Of a stretch of 16,248 bases of DNA, positions 7,936 through 15,403 are shown one piece after another. The stretch's first letter is position 1. Each line of letters begins with the position of its first letter. Source of the stretch: an uncultured Coriobacteriaceae bacterium (GTDB taxonomy: Bacteria > Actinomycetota > Coriobacteriia > Coriobacteriales > Eggerthellaceae); contig CAMORQ010000009.1 of assembly GCA_946623915.1 (NCBI GenBank), positions 1 to 16,248 of the forward strand. Reading direction: 5' to 3'. The position numbers and the translations under genes are program-made. The notes under the pieces were generated by a model. It was not told the origin of the DNA, did not search any database, and saw nothing but the letters and a program-made list of their open reading frames with translations.

Positions 7936-9090
7936 ATGGGCATGGCAAATAACACCTCGCAATCTTTCGATTTCGCCGGACTAAGCGTTTCGGTTTCCGG
8001 CGATGACGAGTACGCCGAAAAGCTCCGGGAGTATTTCCGGCGTTCGGCAGACAACGCGAATGGAGCTCCGGCCGATCTTGCCATTACCGTATGCGAAGAC
8101 AAAGAATCGCTCACTTTCGAAAAGCGCTACGCTTCCCTATCGGAAGGCATCGTCTTCAATGAAGCTTCCTGCCTGATCAAGCGCGGTCGCCTTCAATACC
8201 GTGTAGATAACCTGTTCGGAGGCGGCCCTACCGCCCTTACGATGTTCTGGAACGCGAAGGAAAGCGCGCGCGACCGCTTGCGGCGTACATACCATACATC
8301 CATTGGAACCTGCGTTGAGGAGCGCACTGACGAAGATGTGTTCATCGGCGCCGTGACGAACTACTCGCTCCTTTGGTACGTATGCGCTATAACCCTGATG
8401 AAGCACGACCGGGTCTTCGTGCACTCGGGGATGATGACTGACGGGCAAAACGGAATCCTGCTTTCCGGAACCGGCGGCTGCGGAAAGACGTCGACCATGA
8501 TGGAGCTGCTCTCGCGCCCTGGCTGGAAATACCTTGCGGAAGACTTCGGCGTCGCCGGCTCGAACGGCGTGTTATGGTCTGCCCCGAAGCACGCGTGCGT
8601 GTACCACACCGACGCCCTGCACGGAAACGATCATATCGCGCACGCTCTCGCCGGGTTGCCTTCTGCGGAGATGCGCAGCTGGAAGCGAAGCGTGCGGGCA
8701 GGCAACAACCCAAGGCACCACTTCGCGTCCCAAGAGCTGTTCGGTGCGGATGGCGTTGCGAAAAGCGCACCGTTGACCAAAGCTGCTTTTTTGTCGCGCT
8801 GCTACGATGTCGAGCAGGTCACCAGCGTTTCGGCAAGCCCTGAAGAACTCGGCCAGAGGATTTGCGCCGCGTCGTTTCGCGAACTGAAGGAGCTCTACGA
8901 GATCCTATGCAACATACGCGCCGTCGCCGATGAGGATTGCCGCAGCGCCTACCCTTCCCTAGATGACCTGCAGCAAAAGTACCTGCGCATCTTGGTGCCC
9001 GCCTTGGAGCGGGCGGAATGCAGCGTGCTGCTGGTTCCGCCCCACGCGAAACCCGCCGACATTGCAGAGGCTGTTGCGCCCACTCGCTAG
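7936..9090 (+). CDS. HPr kinase-like P-loop protein
   Basis: The protein has 384 residues. A P-loop GTGGCGKTS lies at about 178-186, preceded by VFVHSGMM and followed by KYLAEDFG, an acidic segment in the place of the Asp-Asp pair of HPr kinase/phosphorylase C-terminal domains. The arrangement suits the HprK-like ATPases found in surface-polymer and peptide-modification loci. Whether it phosphorylates a protein or a small molecule is unknown. The first 160 or so residues have no domain I recognise. Start: ATG at 7936 has AGGAG five bases upstream, which is preferred over a TTG at 7906 or ATG at 7942. It lies 87 bp after the APH-fold gene; the two kinases appear to be a functional pair. Confidence 0.75.
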   Translation: MGMANNTSQSFDFAGLSVSVSGDDEYAEKLREYFRRSADNANGAPADLAITVCEDKESLTFEKRYASLSEGIVFNEASCLIKRGRLQYRVDNLFGGGPTALTMFWNAKESARDRLRRTYHTSIGTCVEERTDEDVFIGAVTNYSLLWYVCAITLMKHDRVFVHSGMMTDGQNGILLSGTGGCGKTSTMMELLSRPGWKYLAEDFGVAGSNGVLWSAPKHACVYHTDALHGNDHIAHALAGLPSAEMRSWKRSVRAGNNPRHHFASQELFGADGVAKSAPLTKAAFLSRCYDVEQVTSVSASPEELGQRICAASFRELKELYEILCNIRAVADEDCRSAYPSLDDLQQKYLRILVPALERAECSVLLVPPHAKPADIAEAVAPTR

Positions 9091-9205
9091 TCGTCGAATG
9101 CGTGCCAACCGAACTTATCTGCAAAGCGGGAAAACAGCGGATACGGCTTTCACGCCCCGTCTTCCAAAGACATGTACCACACGTGCAAGCACTACACCAA
9201 TGCGC

Positions 9206-9211
9206 TACACT
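9206..9211 (+). promoter_or_regulatory. -10-like element for a possibly leaderless MBOAT mRNA, copy 1
   Basis: TACACT matches the TANNNT -10 consensus. It is followed by seven bases (ATCCCCC) and then the ATG at 9219, so transcription could begin at or next to the start codon. There is no Shine-Dalgarno sequence before this ATG. Leaderless genes with this exact geometry are common in actinobacteria. No good -35 is visible. The element lies just inside the repeat. Confidence 0.45.
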
Positions 9212-9218
9212 ATCCCCC

Positions 9219-10790
9219 ATGGTTTTCTCCAGCTCGACGTTCCTCTTCGCTTTCATGCCGCTGTTCTTCGCGGCGTACTTCGCGGTCCCCGGACGCAAGG
9301 CGAAGAACGTGCTGCTGCTGCTCGCCAGCCTGTTCTTCTACGCGTGGGGCGAGCCGGTCTACATCCTGCTGATGCTCGCGTCGATAGCGGCCAACTGGCT
9401 GTTCGGGCTGAAGGCGGGGCCCAAGGGGGCAAGCGGGAGGCACGCGGCGGGCGCCGGGCCCGACGGAGGGGCCCGCAAGGGCAGCAAGGGCGTCCTGCTC
9501 CTCGCGGTCGCCTTCAACGTGGCCGTCATCGGCTTCTTCAAGTACGAGGGCTTCGTCGCCGGCATCGTCAACGGCGCCGCGGGCGCCGCGGTCGTGCCCG
9601 ACCTGGAGCTCCCGCTGCCGATCGGCATATCCTTCTACACGCTCCAGGCGCTCTCCTACGTCATCGACGTCTACCGCGGGCAGGTGGCCCCGCAGAGGAA
9701 CGTCCTCTACCTGGGGATGTACGTGGCCTGCTTCCCGCAGCTGATAGCCGGCCCGATCGTGCGCTACTCCACCATCCAGGAGCAGGTTCTCGGGCGAAAG
9801 GAGACGCTCGCCGGCGCCGCCGACGGCATGCGGCTTTTCGCCGTGGGGCTGGCCAAGAAGGCGCTTCTGGCCAACACCTGCGCCATCCTGGCGGCCAAGA
9901 TGGTCGAGATGGGCGGCCCGGAGATAGGGGCGGTCGGCGCCTGGGCGGGCCTGGTAGCCTACACCTTCCAGATATTCTTCGACTTCTCCGGCTACTCCGA
10001 CATGGCCATAGGGCTGGGGCGCATGATGGGCTTCACCTACCTGCGCAACTTCAACTTCCCCTACGTGTCCCGCAGCATCACCGAGTTCTGGCGGAGGTGG
10101 CACATGTCGCTTTCCACCTTCTTCCGCGACTACGTCTACATCCCGCTGGGCGGCTCCCGCTGCTCCGTCCCGCGCCACGTCTTCAACATCATGGCCGTGT
10201 GGGCGATCACGGGGCTGTGGCACGGCGCGGCGTGGAACTACGTCGGCTGGGGCGTCTACTACGGCGTGCTGCTGGTCTGCGAGAAGTACCTGTGGGGCGG
10301 CCTCCTGAAGCGCGCCCCGCGCATCGTGGGCCACCTCTACACCGTCCTGGTCTTCACGTTCGGCTGGTCGTTCTTCTGGATAACCGACCCGGCGCAGCTC
10401 GTCCCCTACTGGCAGGCCATGGCCGGCGCCTTCGGGGCCACGGGGTCCTCCACCTTCTGGGAGCTGACCGCCTGGGAGTACTGGCCGGTGTTTGCGGTGT
10501 GCGCCCTGGCGTCCACGCCGGCGCTTCCGTGGGCCAAGGAGCGCCTGGTCGCCTGGGCGGAGGGGCGCCTTCCGCGAAGCGTCTTCGCGGAAGGCGGCAC
10601 CGCCAACCCGAAGACCGACGGCTCCGAGTCGCTCTGCGTGCTCTCCGCCGAGTGCGCGACCCCGGCCAGGACCGCCGCCTTCCGCGTCGCGCAGGCGGCC
10701 TGGGACCTGTGCCTGGTCGCGCTGCTGGTCCTGAGCGCCATGTCCATCGTGTCCGGGTCGTTCAACCCGTTCATCTACTTCCAGTTCTAG
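9219..10790 (+). CDS. MBOAT-family O-acyltransferase (AlgI/DltB-like), copy 1
   Basis: The protein has 523 residues and is a polytopic membrane-bound O-acyltransferase, which passes an acyl group (usually acetyl) across the membrane to an extracytoplasmic partner. Landmarks are FLFAFMPLFFAAYF (8-21), QLIAGPIVRY (174-183), FFDFSGYSDMAIGLGRMMG (253-271) and FWRRWHMSLSTFFRDYVYIP (290-309). GLWHGAAWN (332-340) carries the presumed catalytic His335. Family-atypical parts are a glycine-rich loop at about 67-91 and a hydrophilic segment at 448-490 whose DNA contains a strong palindrome. ATG at 9219 is chosen because the family begins MVFSSSTFLF; a longer in-frame reading from 9018 overlaps the HprK-like gene. 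It is followed after 10 nt by its DHHW partner. The whole gene appears identical to copy 2. Confidence 0.95.
   Translation: MVFSSSTFLFAFMPLFFAAYFAVPGRKAKNVLLLLASLFFYAWGEPVYILLMLASIAANWLFGLKAGPKGASGRHAAGAGPDGGARKGSKGVLLLAVAFNVAVIGFFKYEGFVAGIVNGAAGAAVVPDLELPLPIGISFYTLQALSYVIDVYRGQVAPQRNVLYLGMYVACFPQLIAGPIVRYSTIQEQVLGRKETLAGAADGMRLFAVGLAKKALLANTCAILAAKMVEMGGPEIGAVGAWAGLVAYTFQIFFDFSGYSDMAIGLGRMMGFTYLRNFNFPYVSRSITEFWRRWHMSLSTFFRDYVYIPLGGSRCSVPRHVFNIMAVWAITGLWHGAAWNYVGWGVYYGVLLVCEKYLWGGLLKRAPRIVGHLYTVLVFTFGWSFFWITDPAQLVPYWQAMAGAFGATGSSTFWELTAWEYWPVFAVCALASTPALPWAKERLVAWAEGRLPRSVFAEGGTANPKTDGSESLCVLSAECATPARTAAFRVAQAAWDLCLVALLVLSAMSIVSGSFNPFIYFQF
10566..10596. repeat. Perfect 14-bp inverted repeat inside MBOAT gene, copy 1
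   Basis: Arms CGCCTTCCGCGAAG and CTTCGCGGAAGGCG flank a 3-nt CGT loop. The element sits in the hydrophilic segment between the last transmembrane helices (residues about 450-460). It is REP-like in form, but the window holds no other copy outside the long repeat. Confidence 0.8.
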
Positions 10791-10800
10791 GGGAGGCGCC

Positions 10801-12042
10801 GTGTACGAGAGGATCCGCAACATCGCCCTCGTGGCCGTGGCCGCGTGCGTGCTCTTCTGCGTGATAGGCACGAAGGTCCCCGAGAAGCTGGGCGTGGATT
10901 TCCCCGAGTGGACGGGAGTGGGGCTTGACAAATCGTCGCTCGAAGGCAGGAAGTACCAATCACCGCCCAAACCGGGAATACGAAGCGCCCTAAGCGGCAA
11001 GTTCCAGACGCGCCTGGAGAAGTACCTGGCCGACCACGTGCCCATGCGCGACGAGGTGCTGCTGAAAAACGCCGCGCTGCAGCGATCGTGCATTGCGGCG
11101 GCGAATACGCCATTTAGGTTCAATGCTTATCCAACGTTCTATGGATCAGATAAGTACTACCAGCCAGACACTGGCATAATCCATCCGCGACCCTTCTCCA
11201 AAAAGGGCTGGAGCAAAAAGAAGCTCGCCAAGATTGCAAAGCGGGTCTCGAATATTATTGAATCGAATGATTCGATTCAATGGTTCTTCTACCTCCCAGA
11301 TAGGCTGGAGACTGCATCCGACACTTCTGTTGCGCGTCTCACAAGCAACAAGGCAGACTACGGATGGTTCAGCGACAACTTTCTTAAAAAACTACCAGAC
11401 AACTGTGGCGTATCGAAGCGTCTCTGCAACAATAATGACGATTACGAACAACAATACTATCTAACGGACCATCACTGGAAAACAGCGAGGGCCTATAGCG
11501 CCTATTGCGAAATCGTAGATTATTTCGGACGCAGCCCAATCCAAGCTAGGCTCTACCAGTGTTTTCCCGGACCGTTTTGGGGATCAAATGCACGTGAGGG
11601 CTTATGTTCTATTGGCATCGGCGACACCATAGATGATTTGGTTTATGAACAGGGCGCTATCACGGTCAAGGTGAACGGCAAAACAGTCGATCCGACATGG
11701 CTAGGTGGCTCAGGCGGACAGCAGAAAAACTCGCTTCAAAAAGACCATACCTTCGAGGGCGGGTACAACGAATACTTCCACGGCAACAAGGGCCTCGTCG
11801 TTATCCGTAATAAAAATGCGCAGCCTGGCAACATCCTTATTGTTGGCGACTCTTTCAAAAACTGCATCGAACGTCTTTTTGCTACGAATTACCGCACGGT
11901 GCACGTTATAGACCCGCGCTATTACAGCAAGGAGACCGTCCGGGAATATATTGGCTCACACGATATAAACGATGTCGTTTTCCTAATGTCCCCGTTTACT
12001 CTCAACCGGGAAAAAGCTAGGGCATCCCTAGAGCTGGAGTAG
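10801..12042 (+). CDS. DHHW-family (AlgX/AlgJ-like) acetyltransferase, variant 1
   Basis: The protein has 413 residues. An N-terminal signal anchor lies at about 7-23. A segment typical of AlgJ/AlgX/DHHW proteins, KYLADHVPMRDEVLLKN, is at 74-90. The SGNH-like catalytic domain follows, with TDHHW at 222-226 and IVGDSF at 347-352 (presumed nucleophile Ser351). Such proteins take acetyl groups from the MBOAT partner and put them on an exported polysaccharide. The GTG start has GGGGAGG four bases upstream, overlapping the MBOAT stop region, which suggests translational coupling. Residues 1-107 appear identical to variant 2; after that the two proteins are only distantly alike and the DNA turns visibly AT-richer. 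The gene looks intact and has all expected motifs. Confidence 0.88.
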   Translation: MYERIRNIALVAVAACVLFCVIGTKVPEKLGVDFPEWTGVGLDKSSLEGRKYQSPPKPGIRSALSGKFQTRLEKYLADHVPMRDEVLLKNAALQRSCIAAANTPFRFNAYPTFYGSDKYYQPDTGIIHPRPFSKKGWSKKKLAKIAKRVSNIIESNDSIQWFFYLPDRLETASDTSVARLTSNKADYGWFSDNFLKKLPDNCGVSKRLCNNNDDYEQQYYLTDHHWKTARAYSAYCEIVDYFGRSPIQARLYQCFPGPFWGSNAREGLCSIGIGDTIDDLVYEQGAITVKVNGKTVDPTWLGGSGGQQKNSLQKDHTFEGGYNEYFHGNKGLVVIRNKNAQPGNILIVGDSFKNCIERLFATNYRTVHVIDPRYYSKETVREYIGSHDINDVVFLMSPFTLNREKARASLELE

Positions 12043-12053
12043 TAATCCAGCTC
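12017..12053 (+). terminator. Two hairpins around the stop of DHHW variant 1
   Basis: CTAGGG-CAT-CCCTAG (12017-12031) is followed directly by GAGCTGGA (12031-12038) and TCCAGCTC (12046-12053), with the TAG stop in the seven-base loop. There is no clean T-run after it (ATATATCCTT follows), so it would be a weak intrinsic terminator or a 3' stabilising structure. Confidence 0.35.
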
Positions 12054-12516
12054 ATATATCCTTAAACGACTCCTACTCAAAACTATAAATGCTATTTACT
12101 AACTTTAGCACCTTTATCAACCGTGTCTCCCGAAAAGCTATTCAAGCAGTATGCGTTTTGAAAACGCCGCTACTTACCAATGTGGTGTCCCTCGCGCGCC
12201 CCTACGGCGCCGGCCACGTTACCCGCACTTCCGACACTCTAAGGACCTAGGACAGAGGACCAATACGACATCTTCGTGCACATAGAAGGTGCTGGATGAA
12301 TTCCCAAGCGATGTACACGCCGTCGCCGACACAGATTGCCTCGAAGCATAACCTCCCTCTAAAACTTGCAGGAGTGGGATACATTGGCATCCTGCTGCCT
12401 GCGCCGGAAAGGACGAAACGCGACACGATGTTAGCGCCCCTACAAGGCACCTAGCAACAGTACGTATGAGTTTGCGCCGAAAACGTCCGTCACGATTCTG
12501 CGACCCATATGCACTG
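12043..12516. other. 474-bp gene-free spacer, possible decayed coding DNA
   Basis: No intact gene is supported. The spacer separates the two acetyltransferase cassettes and shares nothing obvious with the 107 bp that precede copy 1 within the window. On the minus strand, around 12290-12370, one frame reads ICVGDGVYIAWEFIQ, which faintly recalls a hexapeptide-repeat acyltransferase (IGDxVYIG). It is short, starts without a plausible ribosome-binding site and stops soon after. It may be a relic of such a gene or chance. The first 90 bases are AT-rich. Confidence 0.4.
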
Positions 12517-12524
12517 CAATGCGC

Positions 12525-12530
12525 TACACT
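12525..12530 (+). promoter_or_regulatory. -10-like element for a possibly leaderless MBOAT mRNA, copy 2
   Basis: Same TACACT plus seven-base spacing to the ATG at 12538 as in copy 1. Bases further upstream than 12517 differ from copy 1, so any -35 or operator would be copy-specific. Confidence 0.45.
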
Positions 12531-12537
12531 ATCCCCC

Positions 12538-14109
12538 ATGGTTTTCTCCAGCTCGACGTTCCTCTTCGCTTTCATGCCGCTGTTCTTCGCGGCGTACTTC
12601 GCGGTCCCCGGACGCAAGGCGAAGAACGTGCTGCTGCTGCTCGCCAGCCTGTTCTTCTACGCGTGGGGCGAGCCGGTCTACATCCTGCTGATGCTCGCGT
12701 CGATAGCGGCCAACTGGCTGTTCGGGCTGAAGGCGGGGCCCAAGGGGGCAAGCGGGAGGCACGCGGCGGGCGCCGGGCCCGACGGAGGGGCCCGCAAGGG
12801 CAGCAAGGGCGTCCTGCTCCTCGCGGTCGCCTTCAACGTGGCCGTCATCGGCTTCTTCAAGTACGAGGGCTTCGTCGCCGGCATCGTCAACGGCGCCGCG
12901 GGCGCCGCGGTCGTGCCCGACCTGGAGCTCCCGCTGCCGATCGGCATATCCTTCTACACGCTCCAGGCGCTCTCCTACGTCATCGACGTCTACCGCGGGC
13001 AGGTGGCCCCGCAGAGGAACGTCCTCTACCTGGGGATGTACGTGGCCTGCTTCCCGCAGCTGATAGCCGGCCCGATCGTGCGCTACTCCACCATCCAGGA
13101 GCAGGTTCTCGGGCGAAAGGAGACGCTCGCCGGCGCCGCCGACGGCATGCGGCTTTTCGCCGTGGGGCTGGCCAAGAAGGCGCTTCTGGCCAACACCTGC
13201 GCCATCCTGGCGGCCAAGATGGTCGAGATGGGCGGCCCGGAGATAGGGGCGGTCGGCGCCTGGGCGGGCCTGGTAGCCTACACCTTCCAGATATTCTTCG
13301 ACTTCTCCGGCTACTCCGACATGGCCATAGGGCTGGGGCGCATGATGGGCTTCACCTACCTGCGCAACTTCAACTTCCCCTACGTGTCCCGCAGCATCAC
13401 CGAGTTCTGGCGGAGGTGGCACATGTCGCTTTCCACCTTCTTCCGCGACTACGTCTACATCCCGCTGGGCGGCTCCCGCTGCTCCGTCCCGCGCCACGTC
13501 TTCAACATCATGGCCGTGTGGGCGATCACGGGGCTGTGGCACGGCGCGGCGTGGAACTACGTCGGCTGGGGCGTCTACTACGGCGTGCTGCTGGTCTGCG
13601 AGAAGTACCTGTGGGGCGGCCTCCTGAAGCGCGCCCCGCGCATCGTGGGCCACCTCTACACCGTCCTGGTCTTCACGTTCGGCTGGTCGTTCTTCTGGAT
13701 AACCGACCCGGCGCAGCTCGTCCCCTACTGGCAGGCCATGGCCGGCGCCTTCGGGGCCACGGGGTCCTCCACCTTCTGGGAGCTGACCGCCTGGGAGTAC
13801 TGGCCGGTGTTTGCGGTGTGCGCCCTGGCGTCCACGCCGGCGCTTCCGTGGGCCAAGGAGCGCCTGGTCGCCTGGGCGGAGGGGCGCCTTCCGCGAAGCG
13901 TCTTCGCGGAAGGCGGCACCGCCAACCCGAAGACCGACGGCTCCGAGTCGCTCTGCGTGCTCTCCGCCGAGTGCGCGACCCCGGCCAGGACCGCCGCCTT
14001 CCGCGTCGCGCAGGCGGCCTGGGACCTGTGCCTGGTCGCGCTGCTGGTCCTGAGCGCCATGTCCATCGTGTCCGGGTCGTTCAACCCGTTCATCTACTTC
14101 CAGTTCTAG
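12538..14109 (+). CDS. MBOAT-family O-acyltransferase (AlgI/DltB-like), copy 2
   Basis: This 523-residue protein appears identical to the product of 9219-10790, including FWRRWH (290-295), presumed catalytic His335 in GLWHG and the palindrome-encoded segment. It stands 10 nt before its own DHHW partner. The perfect identity, silent sites included, points to recent duplication or ongoing gene conversion. The gene is intact, so the cell has two copies of the same acetyl channel, each tied to a different DHHW catalytic domain. An assembly artefact is possible but less likely, because both flanks are distinct and the downstream gene is coherent. Confidence 0.95.
   Translation: MVFSSSTFLFAFMPLFFAAYFAVPGRKAKNVLLLLASLFFYAWGEPVYILLMLASIAANWLFGLKAGPKGASGRHAAGAGPDGGARKGSKGVLLLAVAFNVAVIGFFKYEGFVAGIVNGAAGAAVVPDLELPLPIGISFYTLQALSYVIDVYRGQVAPQRNVLYLGMYVACFPQLIAGPIVRYSTIQEQVLGRKETLAGAADGMRLFAVGLAKKALLANTCAILAAKMVEMGGPEIGAVGAWAGLVAYTFQIFFDFSGYSDMAIGLGRMMGFTYLRNFNFPYVSRSITEFWRRWHMSLSTFFRDYVYIPLGGSRCSVPRHVFNIMAVWAITGLWHGAAWNYVGWGVYYGVLLVCEKYLWGGLLKRAPRIVGHLYTVLVFTFGWSFFWITDPAQLVPYWQAMAGAFGATGSSTFWELTAWEYWPVFAVCALASTPALPWAKERLVAWAEGRLPRSVFAEGGTANPKTDGSESLCVLSAECATPARTAAFRVAQAAWDLCLVALLVLSAMSIVSGSFNPFIYFQF
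13885..13915. repeat. Perfect 14-bp inverted repeat inside MBOAT gene, copy 2
   Basis: Same hairpin as at 10566-10596 (14-bp arms, CGT loop), carried within the second long repeat. Confidence 0.8.
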
Positions 14110-14119
14110 GGGAGGCGCC

Positions 14120-15349
14120 GTGTACGAGAGGATCCGCAACATCGCCCTCGTGGCCGTGGCCGCGTGCGTGCTCTTCTGCGTGATAGGCACGAAGGTCCCC
14201 GAGAAGCTGGGCGTGGATTTCCCCGAGTGGACGGGAGTGGGGCTTGACAAATCGTCGCTCGAAGGCAGGAAGTACCAATCACCGCCCAAACCGGGAATAC
14301 GAAGCGCCCTAAGCGGCAAGTTCCAGACGCGCCTGGAGAAGTACCTGGCCGACCACGTGCCCATGCGCGACGAGGTGCTGCTGAAAAACGCCGCGCTGCA
14401 GCGATCGTGCATTGCGGCGGCGAATACGCCATTTAGGTTCGATTCCTACCCTACGTTCTTTGATTCGATATATGTCATCAACACCCGAGGCGTCGTATGC
14501 AGATCAGTAAGGACCCCGACTGAGAAGCACAGCGAGGCCGCGCGTGCACTTGTCGGCGCCATCAATCGTGCGGCCGATGCATACCCTTCCACTCGATTCG
14601 TTTTCGATATTATCGAAGGCACATACTCGAGCAGATTCAATCCAACCGCTAAATATTCCTCCAATTATCTTGGTAAACAATGGATCGAAGAAAACTATGT
14701 AAATGACCTCAACGACAACGTTACTGTTGTGTATGACGAAATAGAAACCGAAAACGAATTCTTTACTGAATGGTTTTCGACCGACCATCACTGGAAGCTA
14801 CCACGCGCCCTTAAAACATACGATAGTATTGGCGCGATCCTTGGATGGAAAAAGGTGCCATTAAATGATAAGTTCACCGCGATTCGTAAATGGCATGGAT
14901 CCGAGGCGCGTAATGGCTTATACATGGATCTTTCCGACAGCCTCGAGGATTATCCGATTGATTTTTCTGATCTTGAATGCTTCATTAACGGAAAAAGAGT
15001 CGACAGGGGACTTCGCGAAAAGCTATTGAGGAACAACCAGGTGATCGACTCCATTCCATATGGCAATAGATCCTATTTTGGAGGACTGACGGCAACCGTA
15101 ACATGGAAGAACAGAAACAAACATGCTAAAGGTACCTGCCTATTCGTCGAACAGTCTTACGGTCCATACGTTGAACGATACATCGCCAGCAATTACAGTA
15201 AAACAATTTGTCTGAATCCAGTAAATAAAAAGGTTGAGAAACCTTTAATGCGCGCAATAGAAGAATATAGTCCTGACACAGTGGTCATCCAGCTCAACGT
15301 GGTAGACGCTCCCGGCCTCATTAAGCAGTCGCCAAACTTTTTGACATAA
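14120..15349 (+). CDS. DHHW-family (AlgX/AlgJ-like) acetyltransferase, variant 2
   Basis: The protein has 409 residues. Residues 1-107 (signal anchor and the KYLADHVPMRDEVLLKN segment) appear identical to variant 1, and the remaining 302 are a divergent homologue. STDHHWK is kept at 220-226 and W-HGSEARNGLYMD at 258-270 matches W-GSNAREGLCS of variant 1. However, the usual GDS is replaced by VEQSY (343-347), so Ser346 remains while the Gly and Asp before it are lost. It may be an altered or weak esterase/transferase with a different acceptor, or a non-catalytic polymer-binding form. GTG start with GGGGAGG four bases upstream, coupled to MBOAT copy 2. The variable part is AT-richer than the constant part. 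Confidence 0.83.
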   Translation: MYERIRNIALVAVAACVLFCVIGTKVPEKLGVDFPEWTGVGLDKSSLEGRKYQSPPKPGIRSALSGKFQTRLEKYLADHVPMRDEVLLKNAALQRSCIAAANTPFRFDSYPTFFDSIYVINTRGVVCRSVRTPTEKHSEAARALVGAINRAADAYPSTRFVFDIIEGTYSSRFNPTAKYSSNYLGKQWIEENYVNDLNDNVTVVYDEIETENEFFTEWFSTDHHWKLPRALKTYDSIGAILGWKKVPLNDKFTAIRKWHGSEARNGLYMDLSDSLEDYPIDFSDLECFINGKRVDRGLREKLLRNNQVIDSIPYGNRSYFGGLTATVTWKNRNKHAKGTCLFVEQSYGPYVERYIASNYSKTICLNPVNKKVEKPLMRAIEEYSPDTVVIQLNVVDAPGLIKQSPNFLT

Positions 15350-15403
15350 CTTGCAATCTGCTCCTACCGAGTGTCGACAGACGCACTTCTCCCAACGAAG
15401 ACA

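Larger units (their letters stand above)
9198..11121 (+). repeat. Direct repeat, copy 1 (1,924 bp)
   Basis: This stretch appears identical, base for base, to 12517-14440 at an offset of 3,319 bp. Identity starts 21 bases before the MBOAT ATG, just ahead of the -10-like TACACT. It ends exactly after codon 107 of the DHHW gene. Flanks diverge at once on both sides (C against G before it, A against G after it). All reading frames on both strands give the same translation in both copies, which supports full identity. It is much richer in GC than the flanks: the 60 bases from 9421 are 50/60 G+C and those from 11401 are 24/60. Confidence 0.95.
12517..14440 (+). repeat. Direct repeat, copy 2 (1,924 bp)
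   Basis: Second copy of 9198-11121, offset 3,319 bp, with no difference found when the lines and all translations are compared. It carries the same -10-like element, the full MBOAT gene and the first 107 DHHW codons. After its end the DNA is still related to copy 1 for a few codons (PTFF against PTFY), so the edge falls inside homologous genes and not at a fusion with foreign DNA. Confidence 0.95.

Noticed and set aside
9018..9218. Upstream extension of MBOAT copy 1
   Set aside because: It overlaps the end of the HprK-like gene, is absent from copy 2 and has no membrane or domain character. The family start MVFSSSTFLF fits 9219.
9210..11123. Antisense open frame of over 600 codons across MBOAT copy 1, repeated at 12529-14412
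   Set aside because: It is a by-product of GC-rich codon bias in the MBOAT gene. The translation is low-complexity (rich in E, G, R, H, V) with no domain, while the sense strand encodes a clear MBOAT.
9198..14440. Repeat as an insertion sequence or composite transposon
   Set aside because: I see no transposase, terminal inverted repeats or target duplications. The edges fall inside homologous genes, which suits homologous recombination or conversion.
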